Source of the DNA: Streptacidiphilus jiangxiensis
GTDB lineage: Bacteria; Actinomycetota; Actinomycetes; Streptomycetales; Streptomycetaceae
Assembly (NCBI RefSeq): GCF_900109465.1
Contig: NZ_FOAZ01000001.1
Coordinates: 248,001-312,000 of the forward strand
Direction: 5' to 3'
Length of the DNA stretch: 64,000 nucleotides
Each line of letters opens with the position of its first letter. The stretch's first letter is position 1. Positions 24,276 to 33,054 of the stretch are shown in pieces. The notes under the pieces were generated by a model, which saw nothing but the letters and a program-made list of their open reading frames with translations, was not told the DNA's origin and made no database searches. A program made the position numbers and the translations under genes.

Positions 24276-24996
24276 GGTCCGCGACCTCCGCCAGTACCCG
24301 GGCCGTCTCCTCGGGCCGGGAGAACATCGGCCAGTGACCGGTGGGCAGTTCGGTCAGCTCCCACTCCGGTCCGGAGAGCGCGGCGAACCAGGGGTGTCCG
24401 GCGGCGATGAGCGCGCGGACCTGGTCGAGCGGGAACGAGCAGGACACCAGGGTCTTCGGCAGCGCGTCGCCCGCCCCGCTCAGGCGCAGCGGCTGGTGGA
24501 GCACCCCGGCCGGGTGGTCGGTGGCGCGCTCGCGCATCAGCGCACGCTCGGCCGGGCCCAGCCCCGCCAGGCTCGCTCCCGACTCCGCGAGCTCCTCGAA
24601 CGACGGCAGCGGCAGCCGGCCGTCCCCGACCTCCCGCTTCGCCAGGCCGGGGTTCAGCTCGGCCAGCGTCGCGCCGCCGGGCAGCGGGCCGCTGTCCAGG
24701 TACACCACCCGGCGGATCCGCTCCGGCGCCCGGTCGGCCGCACCGGTCACCGCGCCCGTCCCGCCGCTGTGCGCGACGAGCACCACCTCGCGCAGGTCCG
24801 CCTCGGCCAACAGGCCGGTGACGTCGGTGATGTGGGTCTCCAGGTCTACCTGCGGGCCGCCCTCGGCCGCGCGTTCCGCGAGCCCGGTGAGTGTCACCGG
24901 GTGCACCGCGTGGCCGGCCGCGCGCAGCGGCTCGGTGACCCCGTCCCAGGCCCAGGCGCCCAGCCAGAACCCCGGGACCAGTACGAACGTGCTCAT
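24271..24996 (-). CDS. alpha/beta hydrolase
   Basis: The 241-aa protein has the alpha/beta hydrolase layout: STFVLVPGFWLGAWAWDGV (oxyanion region), nucleophile Ser77 in VVLVAHSGGTGA, VVYLDSGPLPGG, and a C-terminal catalytic His in LPTGHWPMFSRPEETA. It resembles esterase/haloalkane-dehalogenase-like small hydrolases; substrate unknown. ATG 24996 is preferred over a GTG three codons upstream because GAGGAAGG lies at the right distance for the ATG. It is divergent from a WYL regulator that may control it. Confidence 0.88.
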   Translation of the reverse strand: MSTFVLVPGFWLGAWAWDGVTEPLRAAGHAVHPVTLTGLAERAAEGGPQVDLETHITDVTGLLAEADLREVVLVAHSGGTGAVTGAADRAPERIRRVVYLDSGPLPGGATLAELNPGLAKREVGDGRLPLPSFEELAESGASLAGLGPAERALMRERATDHPAGVLHQPLRLSGAGDALPKTLVSCSFPLDQVRALIAAGHPWFAALSGPEWELTELPTGHWPMFSRPEETARVLAEVADR

Positions 24997-25111
24997 GGCC
25001 GTCACCTTCCTCGGCTGGACGGCGCACGCCGCCGTCTCACTGCCGACCGTACGATCGAATCCGGACAGATTCCGCCCGGAAAAGAATGCCCGGACAGGAG
25101 TGAGGATCGCC

Positions 25112-26062
25112 GTGACCCACCCGGTGAGTCGTGTGCTGGCGCTGCTGGAGCTGCTCCAGGCCCGGCCGGGGCTGACGGCCGCCCAGCTCGCCGAGCGGCT
25201 GGAGGTCGACGAACGGACGGTGCGGCGCTACGTCGACCGCCTCGCCGATCTGGGTATCCCGGTGCAGGCCGCCCGTGGCCGCTACGGCGGCTACCGCCTG
25301 CTGCCGGGCTACCGGTTGCCGCCGCTGATGCTCTCCGGTGACGAGGCGGTCGCGGTCGTCCTCGGCCTGCTCGCCGCACACGGCGAGGGGCTGCTCCCGG
25401 TCGAGCAGGCGGCCGCCTCGGCCGCGCTCGCCAAGATCCAGCGGGTGCTCCCGCCCGAGCTGCGGGAACGCGTCGCCGCGGTGGCGCGCGGTGTGGAGGT
25501 GGCCGGCTCGGGTGCCCGGGTGTCGGACACGGCGGTGCTCGTCGCCCTGGCCGAGGCGGCTGGGCGGCAGCGGCGGGTCCGCCTCGCCTACCGCTCCGCG
25601 AAGGGCGCCGAGAGCGAGCGCGAGCTCGACCCCTACGGGTTGGTCCTGCATCCGCCGCGTTGGTACGTCACCGGGCTCGACCACCGCAGCGGGGAGCTCA
25701 GGGTCTTCCGGCTCGACCGGATCGTGGCCGTGGAGCCGGGGGAGGAGCCGTTCACGCCACCGCCCGGCTTCGACGCGGTCGCGCACGTGCGCCGGACCCT
25801 CGCGACGGCTCCCTACGCCCACGAGGTGGAGGTGCTGCTCCACACCACGCTGGAGCAGGCCCGCAGCCGGATCCCGTCGTCCACGGTCACCCTGAGCGGG
25901 ACGGAGGACGGCTCGGTCAGGCTCCGGACCCGGGTGGAGCGCCTGGACGGAACGGCCGCGTTGCTCGCGGGCCTGGGATGGCCGTTCACCGTCGTCCGCC
26001 CCGACGGGCTGCGCGAGGAAGTCCGCGCGCTGGCCCGTCGGCTGGAACAGTGGACCGGCTGA
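25112..26062 (+). CDS. WYL-domain transcriptional regulator (YafY/DeoR-like)
   Basis: The 316-aa regulator has an N-terminal HTH_11 winged helix (1-60; GLTAAQLAERLEVDERTVRRYVDRLADLGIPV in parts, then RGRYGGYRLLPGYRLPPLMLS), a WYL domain (about 145-215, containing RRVRLAYRS, DPYGLVLHPPRWYVTGLD), and a WCX C-terminal extension. WYL proteins bind ligands or nucleic acids and regulate adjacent genes. GTG 25112 follows AGGAG; a GTG at about 25100 is an alternative. The divergent alpha/beta hydrolase is the obvious candidate target. It ends convergent to the SDR gene with a 6-bp hairpin between. Confidence 0.88.
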   Translation: MTHPVSRVLALLELLQARPGLTAAQLAERLEVDERTVRRYVDRLADLGIPVQAARGRYGGYRLLPGYRLPPLMLSGDEAVAVVLGLLAAHGEGLLPVEQAAASAALAKIQRVLPPELRERVAAVARGVEVAGSGARVSDTAVLVALAEAAGRQRRVRLAYRSAKGAESERELDPYGLVLHPPRWYVTGLDHRSGELRVFRLDRIVAVEPGEEPFTPPPGFDAVAHVRRTLATAPYAHEVEVLLHTTLEQARSRIPSSTVTLSGTEDGSVRLRTRVERLDGTAALLAGLGWPFTVVRPDGLREEVRALARRLEQWTG

Positions 26063-26081
26063 GATGTCGCCCCTGAGGGCG

Positions 26082-26876
26082 CTACGCGCCCAGCTGCGGG
26101 AGCGAGGCGACGGCCTTGCGCATGCCGGTCAGCCACGCGTCGCGGTCCGCGCTGCGGTGCTGCTCGTAGGTGGCGACCTCCTCGTGCGGGAGGATCAGGA
26201 AGCGCTCGTCGGCCAGGCCGTGGACGACCGACTCGGCCACGTCCTCCGGCTCGATCAGCTTGCCGAAGGCGGTGAGCACGGTGCGGACGTCGGCCCGCTC
26301 GGTCATCGCGCTGCGGACGCCCTGCGGGCACAGCGCGCTGACGCGGATGCCCCGGGAGCCGTAGGTGACGGCGAGCCACTCGGCGAAGGCGACCGCGGCG
26401 TGCTTGGTGGCGGTGTACGCCGCGTCGCCGGGCATCTGCAGCAGGCCGGCCGCGCTCGCGGTGTTCAGCAGGTAGCCACTGCCGCGCTTGAGCATGCCCG
26501 GCAGGACGGCGCGGGCGGCGTAGACGTGGGCCATCACGTTGATGTCCCAGTTGGCCTGCCAGAGCGCGTCCGGCGCCTCGATCCCGGCGCCGCTGCCGAT
26601 GCCGGCGTTGCTGCAGAACAGGTCGACCGGGCCGAGGTGCTTCTCGGCGGTGTCGACCAGCGCGCGCACGTCGCTCTCCCTCGAGACGTCGCTGGCCACG
26701 CCGACGGTGTGGCAGCCCGCGCGGTCCAGCTCCTGGGCCAGGTCCTCGACCCTGCCCCCGTCGAGATCGGCGAGCAGCAGGCCGCGCGCGCCCTCCGCGG
26801 CGAACCGCCGCGCCAGCGCGGCGCCGATACCGCCGGCCGCGCCCGTGATGACGACGACAGCGCCCTTCAGCTCCAT
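26082..26876 (-). CDS. short-chain dehydrogenase/reductase (SDR)
   Basis: The 264-aa protein is a classical SDR: the Rossmann motif TGAAGGIG (about 11-18), ADLDG after beta-2 suggesting NAD preference, CSNAG (NAG motif), catalytic Ser in LLNTASAAGL and YTATK (Tyr-x-x-x-Lys), then CPQGVRSAM. It would oxidise or reduce an alcohol/ketone; substrate unknown. ATG 26876 has AAGGGG eight bases ahead. It is divergent from the P450 across 145 bp. Confidence 0.93.
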   Translation of the reverse strand: MELKGAVVVITGAAGGIGAALARRFAAEGARGLLLADLDGGRVEDLAQELDRAGCHTVGVASDVSRESDVRALVDTAEKHLGPVDLFCSNAGIGSGAGIEAPDALWQANWDINVMAHVYAARAVLPGMLKRGSGYLLNTASAAGLLQMPGDAAYTATKHAAVAFAEWLAVTYGSRGIRVSALCPQGVRSAMTERADVRTVLTAFGKLIEPEDVAESVVHGLADERFLILPHEEVATYEQHRSADRDAWLTGMRKAVASLPQLGA

Positions 26877-27021
26877 GCCCCGAACCCCTTTTCCCGCGCC
26901 TCGTCGCGCGTCACGTCCCGGCCCTCGCACGGGCCCGATCGCTGCGGGCGATCGTAAGCTCACTACCCGTGGGTACGACAGTGTGTCTCTGCCCACCTTG
27001 CCGACGGGTTAACGTCGGGAC

Positions 27022-28254
27022 GTGCACCCGCCTCTCCCGCCCCAGCTCTTCTCTCACGAGTTCGCAGCGAATCCTTACCCGGCCTACGCGTGGCTGCGTG
27101 AACACGCACCCGTCCACTGGACGACGTTGCCGAGCGGCGTGGACGCCTGGCTGGTGACCCGGTACACGGACGCGCGCCAGGCCCTGGCCGACACACGACT
27201 GAGCAAGAACCCGGCCAAGCACAGCCTGCAGGCGCACCGCAGCGGACGGGTCGGCATTCCCGGCGAGCGCAGCGCGGACCTGATGACGCACCTGCTCAAC
27301 ATCGACCCGCCGGACCACACCCGACTGCGCCGCCTGGTCTCCAAGGCGTTCACACCGCGCCGGGTCGCCGCGTTCGAGCCGCGTGTGCGCGAGATCACGG
27401 ACCGGCTGATCGACGCCTTCGCGGAGCGGGGCTCGGCGGACCTGATCCACGAGTTCGCCTTCCCGCTGCCCATCTACGCGATCTGCGACCTGCTCGGCGT
27501 TCCGCCGGAGGACCAGGACGACTTCCGCGACTGGGCCGGGATGATGATCCATCACGGGCAGTCGCCACGCGGCGGCGTCGGGCGGGCCGTGAAGAAGATG
27601 CGCGGATACCTGGCCGAGCTGATCCACCGCAAGCGGGCGGACCTGGGCGAGGACCTGATCTCGGGCCTGATCCGGGCCAGTGACCACGGTGAGCACCTGA
27701 CCGAGAACGAGGCCGCGGCGATGGCCTTCATCCTGCTCTTCGCCGGCTTCGAGACCACCGTCAACCTCATCGGCAACGGCATGTTCGCGCTGCTCACCCA
27801 CCCCGAGCAACGGGCGGCCCTGCAGGGGTCGCTGGAGCGCGGCGAGAGTGCGCCGCTGGAGTCCGCGGTCGAGGAACTGCTGCGCTACGACGGCCCGGTC
27901 GAGATCGCGACCTGGCGCTTCGCCACCGAGCCGCTGACGCTCGGTGGTCAGGACATCGCCGCGGGGGACCCGGTGCTCGTGGTCCTCGCCGCCGCCGACC
28001 GCGACCCCGAGCGGTTCCCGCATCCGGACACCCTGGACCTGGCCCGCCGCGACAACCCGCACATCGCCTTCGGCCTCGGCATCCACTACTGCATCGGGGC
28101 CCCGTTGGCGCGCCTGGAGGCCCAGTACGCCCTCTCCGCCCTGCTGCGCCGGCTGCCTGATCTGTCGTTGGCCGCGGATCCGGCCGAACTGCGGTGGCGC
28201 GGCGGCCTCATCATGCGCGGTCTGCGCCAACTTCCCGTCGAATTCACGCCTTGA
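27022..28254 (+). CDS. cytochrome P450, CYP107-like
   Basis: The 410-aa P450 has I-helix FAGFETTVN (oxygen-binding; Glu-Thr-Thr), K-helix ESAVEELLRYDGPV with the ExxR pair, and heme loop FGLGIHYCIG with the axial ligand Cys357. It is a soluble class I enzyme needing external ferredoxin and reductase, none of which is adjacent. GTG 27022 is used. Position just upstream of the riboswitch-rpfA-eno block matches where S. coelicolor carries CYP107U1 (SCO3099, from memory reported to affect sporulation and antibiotic production), so orthology is plausible but is inference. Confidence 0.93.
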   Translation: MHPPLPPQLFSHEFAANPYPAYAWLREHAPVHWTTLPSGVDAWLVTRYTDARQALADTRLSKNPAKHSLQAHRSGRVGIPGERSADLMTHLLNIDPPDHTRLRRLVSKAFTPRRVAAFEPRVREITDRLIDAFAERGSADLIHEFAFPLPIYAICDLLGVPPEDQDDFRDWAGMMIHHGQSPRGGVGRAVKKMRGYLAELIHRKRADLGEDLISGLIRASDHGEHLTENEAAAMAFILLFAGFETTVNLIGNGMFALLTHPEQRAALQGSLERGESAPLESAVEELLRYDGPVEIATWRFATEPLTLGGQDIAAGDPVLVVLAAADRDPERFPHPDTLDLARRDNPHIAFGLGIHYCIGAPLARLEAQYALSALLRRLPDLSLAADPAELRWRGGLIMRGLRQLPVEFTP

Positions 28255-28372
28255 TCACGACAGGGTAACGGAGCTCACATTCGGCCTTCTGTTGACGAAG
28301 GAACCGCTGGTCAACGTGGTTCACAGGGTGTCGCCGCGCCGCGCTGGGGAGGATGGTGACGGCGTGTCGGGA

Positions 28373-28402
28373 TTGTGAACCATATGAAAACCTGCCTAGC
28401 CT
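28373..28402 (+). promoter_or_regulatory. candidate rpfA promoter
   Basis: TTGTGA and TAGCCT hexamers are 18 bp apart, placing the start site near 28409, just before the riboswitch. Confidence 0.5.
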
Positions 28403-28435
28403 CCCTGAGGTTCACGACAGTGAACACCGCCGCGC

Positions 28436-28614
28436 GGGACGCCGAGTCCTGTCCACCGCGAGGCGGAATCGTCTACTTGACGACCGGACAGGAGCGGGGG
28501 ACCCAGGTAGTTCGCCGGACGTGCTGCACCAGCGCGGACGGCTCGGGGTGAAGACGTGCGAACGTCCGGGCCAGCCTCTACGGCCCGAACCCGACAGCTC
28601 ACCTCGCAGGCGTC
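28436..28614 (+). ncRNA. ydaO/yuaA-type c-di-AMP riboswitch
   Basis: The leader shows the conserved blocks of this class: GCCGAGTCCTGTCCACCGCG near the 5-prime end, GCGGGGGACCCAGGTA in the middle (28494-28509), and CCCGAACCCGACAGCTCACC followed by TCGCAGGCG near the 3-prime end. It ends right before the RBS of an Rpf gene. Streptomyces rpfA genes are known to be controlled by such a riboswitch, where c-di-AMP lowers full-length transcript. The boundaries are approximate. Confidence 0.88.
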
Positions 28615-28629
28615 GGAGGGGACTTCAGC

Positions 28630-29277
28630 ATGCTCTTCGCTGGCACCGGCCGTCATCGCAAGATACGCGTCAACAAGGCCAAGGCCATCGTGGCCACCAC
28701 CGGCGTCGCCGGCGCCGCCGTGGCACTGCCGCTGTTCGGAGCCACCGGCGCCAACGCCGCGTCCGTCTCCACCTGGGACAAGGTCGCCCAGTGCGAGAGC
28801 GGCGGCGACTGGTCCATCAACACCGGCAACGGCTACTACGGCGGACTCCAGTTCTCCGCGTCGACCTGGCGCGCCTACGGTGGCGGCGCGTACGCCTCCA
28901 CCGCGAACCACGCCTCCAAGGGCGACCAGATCACCGTCGCCGAGCGTGTCCTGGCCAGCCAGGGCCCCGGTGCCTGGCCGGTCTGCGGGCCGCGCGCCGG
29001 TCTGCAGCGCGGCGGTCCGTCCCCGGTCACCGGCACCTCCGGGCCGGGCGCGAAGCACCACAAGCCGAAGCAGCACAAGCCGGCGCCGAAGCCCACCGCT
29101 CCGGGGCACCAGGGTGGTTCGGGCACCTACACGGTCAAGTCCGGCGACACCCTCGCCAAGATCGCCGCCGCGCAGCACATCCTCGGCGGCTGGAAGCAGC
29201 TCTACGCGGAGAACCGCGCCACCATCGGCGGCAACCCGGACCTGATCTACGTCGGCGAGAAGCTCGTCGTGAAGTAG
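28630..29277 (+). CDS. rpfA: resuscitation-promoting factor, Rpf transglycosylase plus LysM
   Basis: The 215-aa secreted protein has a basic N-terminus, a hydrophobic core and signal cleavage near Ala43-Ala44, an Rpf catalytic domain (44-125) with Glu56 in KVAQCESGGDW and GYYGGLQFSASTW, a His/Lys/Pro-rich linker (140-165), and a C-terminal LysM (168-214; YTVKSGDTLAKIA...NPDLIYVGEKLVVK). It cleaves peptidoglycan to promote spore germination and exit from dormancy. ATG 28630 follows GGAGGGGA. It is transcribed behind a c-di-AMP riboswitch and followed by a hairpin terminator. Confidence 0.95.
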   Translation: MLFAGTGRHRKIRVNKAKAIVATTGVAGAAVALPLFGATGANAASVSTWDKVAQCESGGDWSINTGNGYYGGLQFSASTWRAYGGGAYASTANHASKGDQITVAERVLASQGPGAWPVCGPRAGLQRGGPSPVTGTSGPGAKHHKPKQHKPAPKPTAPGHQGGSGTYTVKSGDTLAKIAAAQHILGGWKQLYAENRATIGGNPDLIYVGEKLVVK

Positions 29278-29307
29278 GCCCCGTCCGTCGGACGTCGGGG
29301 CGGGTGA

Positions 29308-30726
<1,419 letters not shown>

Positions 30727-30818
30727 GCCCGCTCTTCCGTCGCCTCGTCGCCCTCACCCTCTAGGGTGGGGGCGGCGGGGCGTCTTCGTGTTCCGCGAGC
30801 CTCGGGAGGAACAGACAG

Positions 30819-31220
30819 GTGGCGGCCAACCAGCAGCAGGTCCGGAAGCGGCCTCGGCTCACCGGCCGCGCTGCCGTGCTCGCCCTCGTGGTGTGCGCGC
30901 TGGTGGCCGCGCTGGCCTACCCGATGCGGCAGTACATCGCCCAGCGGTCGCAGATCGACCAGCAGCGCGCCGCCCAGCAGGCCGCCCAGCGCCAGGTGGA
31001 CGAGCTGCGCCGGGAGAAGGCCCGCTGGCAGGATCCGGCCTTCATCGCCGCACAGGCGCGTGAACGCCTCCACTACGCCTTTCCGGGGGACACCCCGTTC
31101 ACGGCTGTGAACCCCTCGCCCTCGCCGACGGCCTCGCCCACGGCGCAGCAGCAGGCGTCGCAGCCCTGGTACCAGAGCCTGCTCGGCTCGCTGGACGCGG
31201 CGGACCATCCCGCGCGCTGA
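30819..31220 (+). CDS. ftsB: septum formation initiator FtsB/DivIC
   Basis: The 133-aa bitopic protein has a basic N-terminus, one TM helix (about 17-37; AAVLALVVCALVAALAYPM), an extracytoplasmic coiled coil (40-72; QIDQQRAAQQAAQRQVDELRREKARW in parts) and DPAFIAAQARERLHYAFPGD, the hallmark end of FtsB/DivIC. The C-terminal 40 residues are Ser/Pro/Thr/Gln-rich. It stabilises the FtsQLB divisome complex; streptomycetes need it mainly for sporulation septation. GTG 30819 has GGGAGGA upstream. The eno-ftsB-DUF501-ppx order is typical of actinobacteria. Confidence 0.95.
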   Translation: MAANQQQVRKRPRLTGRAAVLALVVCALVAALAYPMRQYIAQRSQIDQQRAAQQAAQRQVDELRREKARWQDPAFIAAQARERLHYAFPGDTPFTAVNPSPSPTASPTAQQQASQPWYQSLLGSLDAADHPAR

Positions 31221-31227
31221 GGAAATC

Positions 31228-31779
31228 TTGAAGAATAGAGACATGTCGCACGACCACCCCACCGCTCCCGTGTCCGAGGCCGACCGCGCCGCCGTCGAGG
31301 CCCAGCTGGGCCGCGTTCCCCGCGGGCTGCGCGCCGTCGCCCACCGCTGCCCCTGTGGCCTTCCGGACGTGGTCGAGACCGCCCCGCGGCTCGAGGACGG
31401 CACGCCGTTCCCGACGCTCTACTACCTGACCTGCCCGCGTGCCGCGTCGCTGATCGGCACCCTGGAGGCCGACGGCATGATGAAGGAGCAGACGGCTCGG
31501 CTCGCCGAGGATCCGGAGCTCGCCGCCGGATACCAGAAGGCACACGAGGACTACATCGCCCGTCGCGACGCGATCGAGGTGCTGGAGGGCTTCCCGAGCG
31601 CCGGCGGTATGCCGGACCGGGTCAAGTGCCTGCACGTGCTGGTCGGCCACTCGCTGGCCGCCGGTCCGGGTGTGAACCCGCTCGGCGACGAGGCGCTGGC
31701 GGCGCTGCCGGATTGGTGGCGCAAGGGTCCGTGCGTCTGCGCGGACGGGACCACCGAGGCGGAGGACGAGAACGCGTGA
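31228..31779 (+). CDS. DUF501 domain protein
   Basis: The 183-aa cytoplasmic protein matches the DUF501 family always found between ftsB and ppx in actinobacteria: LGRVPRGLRAVAHRCPCGLPDVVETAPRL, FPTLYYLTCPRAASLIGTLEADG, MPDRVKCLHVLVGHSLAAGPGVNPLGDEAL, and KGPCVC. The conserved Cys pairs (CPC, CVC and the C of TCPRA) could bind metal; the function is unknown. The TTG at 31228 has GAGGAAA five bases ahead; an ATG at 31243 is the alternative start. Its stop overlaps the GTG start of ppx. Confidence 0.93.
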   Translation: MKNRDMSHDHPTAPVSEADRAAVEAQLGRVPRGLRAVAHRCPCGLPDVVETAPRLEDGTPFPTLYYLTCPRAASLIGTLEADGMMKEQTARLAEDPELAAGYQKAHEDYIARRDAIEVLEGFPSAGGMPDRVKCLHVLVGHSLAAGPGVNPLGDEALAALPDWWRKGPCVCADGTTEAEDENA

Positions 31780-32681
31780 GCCTGACCCGAGTCGCCGGTG
31801 TCGACTGCGGCACCAACTCCATCCGCCTGCTCGTCGCCGATCTGGACCCGGCCACCGGCGAGCTGCACGAGCTGGACCGGCGGATGACCATCGTCCGGCT
31901 CGGCCAGGGTGTGGACCGCACCGGCCGGCTGGCGCCGGAGGCACTGGAGCGGACCTTCGCGGCCTGCCGCGAGTACGCGGCGGTCATCCGCGACCTGGGC
32001 GCCACCCGGCTGCGCTTCGTGGCCACCAGCGCCTCGCGCGACGCGGAGAACCGCGACGAGTTCGTCGCCGGTGTCCGCGAGATCCTCGGCGTCGACCCGG
32101 AGGTCATCAGCGGGGACGAGGAGGCGCAGCTCTCCTTCACCGGCGCGACCAAGGAGCTGAACGGCGAGGGCGGCCCCTACCTGGTCTTCGACCTGGGCGG
32201 CGGTTCGACCGAGTTCGTGCTGGGCACGGACCGGGTCGAGGCGGCCCGTTCGGTGGACGTCGGCTGCGTGCGGATGACCGAGCGGCACGGCGAGGACTTC
32301 GAGGCCATGCGCTCCGACATCGCCAAGGCCCTCGACCAGGCCGCGGAGACGGTGCCGCTCGACAGCGGCGCGACGCTGGTGGGCCTGGCCGGGACGGTCA
32401 CGACGGTGGCCGGGATCGCGCTCGCGCTGCCCGCGTACGACAGCGAGGCGATCCACCGCTCCCGCATCCCCGTCGCGGACGTCCGGGCCGTCACCGAACG
32501 GCTGCTGGCCTCCACCCACGAGGAGCGCGCGGCGATCCCCGTGATGCACCCCGGGCGGGTCGACGTCATCGTGGCCGGGGCCCTGGTCCTGCTCGCGATC
32601 ATGGAGCGCACCGGAGCCTCCGAGCTGGTCGTCAGCGAGCACGACATCCTCGACGGAATCGCCTGGAGCACGCTGCTCTGA
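31776..32681 (+). CDS. ppx: exopolyphosphatase / GppA phosphatase family protein
   Basis: The 301-aa protein has the ASKHA fold signatures of Ppx/GppA: AGVDCGTNSIRLLVADL (phosphate 1), RFVATSASRDAENR, EVISGDEEAQLSFTGA, LVFDLGGGSTEFVLG (phosphate 2) and VGLAGTVTTVAGIAL. It lacks the C-terminal HD-like domain of E. coli Ppx, as is usual for the short actinobacterial type. It would degrade polyphosphate or pppGpp. GTG 31776 overlaps the DUF501 stop (GTGA), so it is translationally coupled in the eno-side operon; a hairpin terminator follows. Confidence 0.93.
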   Translation: MSLTRVAGVDCGTNSIRLLVADLDPATGELHELDRRMTIVRLGQGVDRTGRLAPEALERTFAACREYAAVIRDLGATRLRFVATSASRDAENRDEFVAGVREILGVDPEVISGDEEAQLSFTGATKELNGEGGPYLVFDLGGGSTEFVLGTDRVEAARSVDVGCVRMTERHGEDFEAMRSDIAKALDQAAETVPLDSGATLVGLAGTVTTVAGIALALPAYDSEAIHRSRIPVADVRAVTERLLASTHEERAAIPVMHPGRVDVIVAGALVLLAIMERTGASELVVSEHDILDGIAWSTLL

Positions 32682-32700
32682 CGCCTGGTCGGGGCAGGTT

Positions 32701-32743
32701 CGGGGCACGTTCGGGGTCCTGTCGGGACCTCCGGCGTGCCCCG
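32701..32743 (+). terminator. ppx operon terminator
   Basis: CGGGGCACG / CGTGCCCCG form a 9-bp outer stem enclosing an inner 5-bp stem GGTCC / GGACC, 20 bases after the ppx stop. Confidence 0.65.
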
Positions 32744-33002
32744 CCGAAGAATGTTCGTGAATTTCTTCACATGGAGTTCCCGCCGAGTGGGTGGGCTCGT
32801 GGGGCACTTCGTCCGAATTGTGGGACCGAAGGCGCGTTGACGGCCTCGGCCGTGTGATCCCAGGTGGCGCGCCCGAATCGTACGCACAATCGCAATGAGG
32901 CCTTCGAGCTGCGGAAATTCACAGCCACCCGCCGACGCCCGTGAGCGGGTGTGTCACCCGGGTTCGTGGGGGCGCGAAGTGTAGCAGGTGCTGTCCAGAC
33001 CC

Positions 33003-33020
33003 TTGTGAGCAGGCCCACAA
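33003..33020. promoter_or_regulatory. Rex operator (ROP) upstream of ndh
   Basis: TTGTGAGCAGGCCCACAA is 18 bp and matches the Rex consensus TTGTGA-N6-TCACAA at all but one position (C for T). It abuts the expected -35 region of the ndh promoter, so NADH-sensing Rex would block transcription when NADH is low. Rex control of ndh is known in other Gram-positive bacteria. Confidence 0.75.
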
Positions 33021-33041
33021 AAGCCAGGCGGCAGGGGGGTG

Positions 33042-33047
33042 GATACT
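33042..33047 (+). promoter_or_regulatory. ndh -10 box GATACT
   Basis: GATACT ends 7 bases before the ndh ATG. There is no clear Shine-Dalgarno between, pointing to a leaderless or near-leaderless mRNA. Confidence 0.5.
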
Positions 33048-33054
33048 TTCGGAT

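Larger units (their letters stand above)
28255..28629 (+). other. 375-bp intergenic region: promoter and riboswitch leader of rpfA
   Basis: No gene is present. It contains a candidate promoter (28373-28402), an inverted repeat GTTCAC-gaca-GTGAAC (28410-28425), a c-di-AMP-type riboswitch and the rpfA RBS GGAGGGGA (28615-28622). Confidence 0.8.
32682..33054 (+). other. 373-bp intergenic region between ppx and ndh
   Basis: It holds the ppx terminator (32701-32743), then about 250 bp with no gene that I can support, then a Rex-type operator (33003-33020) and an ndh -10 box (33042-33047). Confidence 0.7.

Noticed and set aside
27022..28254. P450, SDR, hydrolase and LLM oxidoreductase as part of a secondary-metabolite cluster
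   Set aside because: No core biosynthetic gene (PKS, NRPS, terpene synthase, RiPP precursor) is present and neighbours are housekeeping.
31098..31113. GTTCAC-GGCT-GTGAAC inverted repeat as an operator
   Set aside because: It lies inside the ftsB coding sequence and GTGAAC/GTTCAC words are frequent here; no promoter context.
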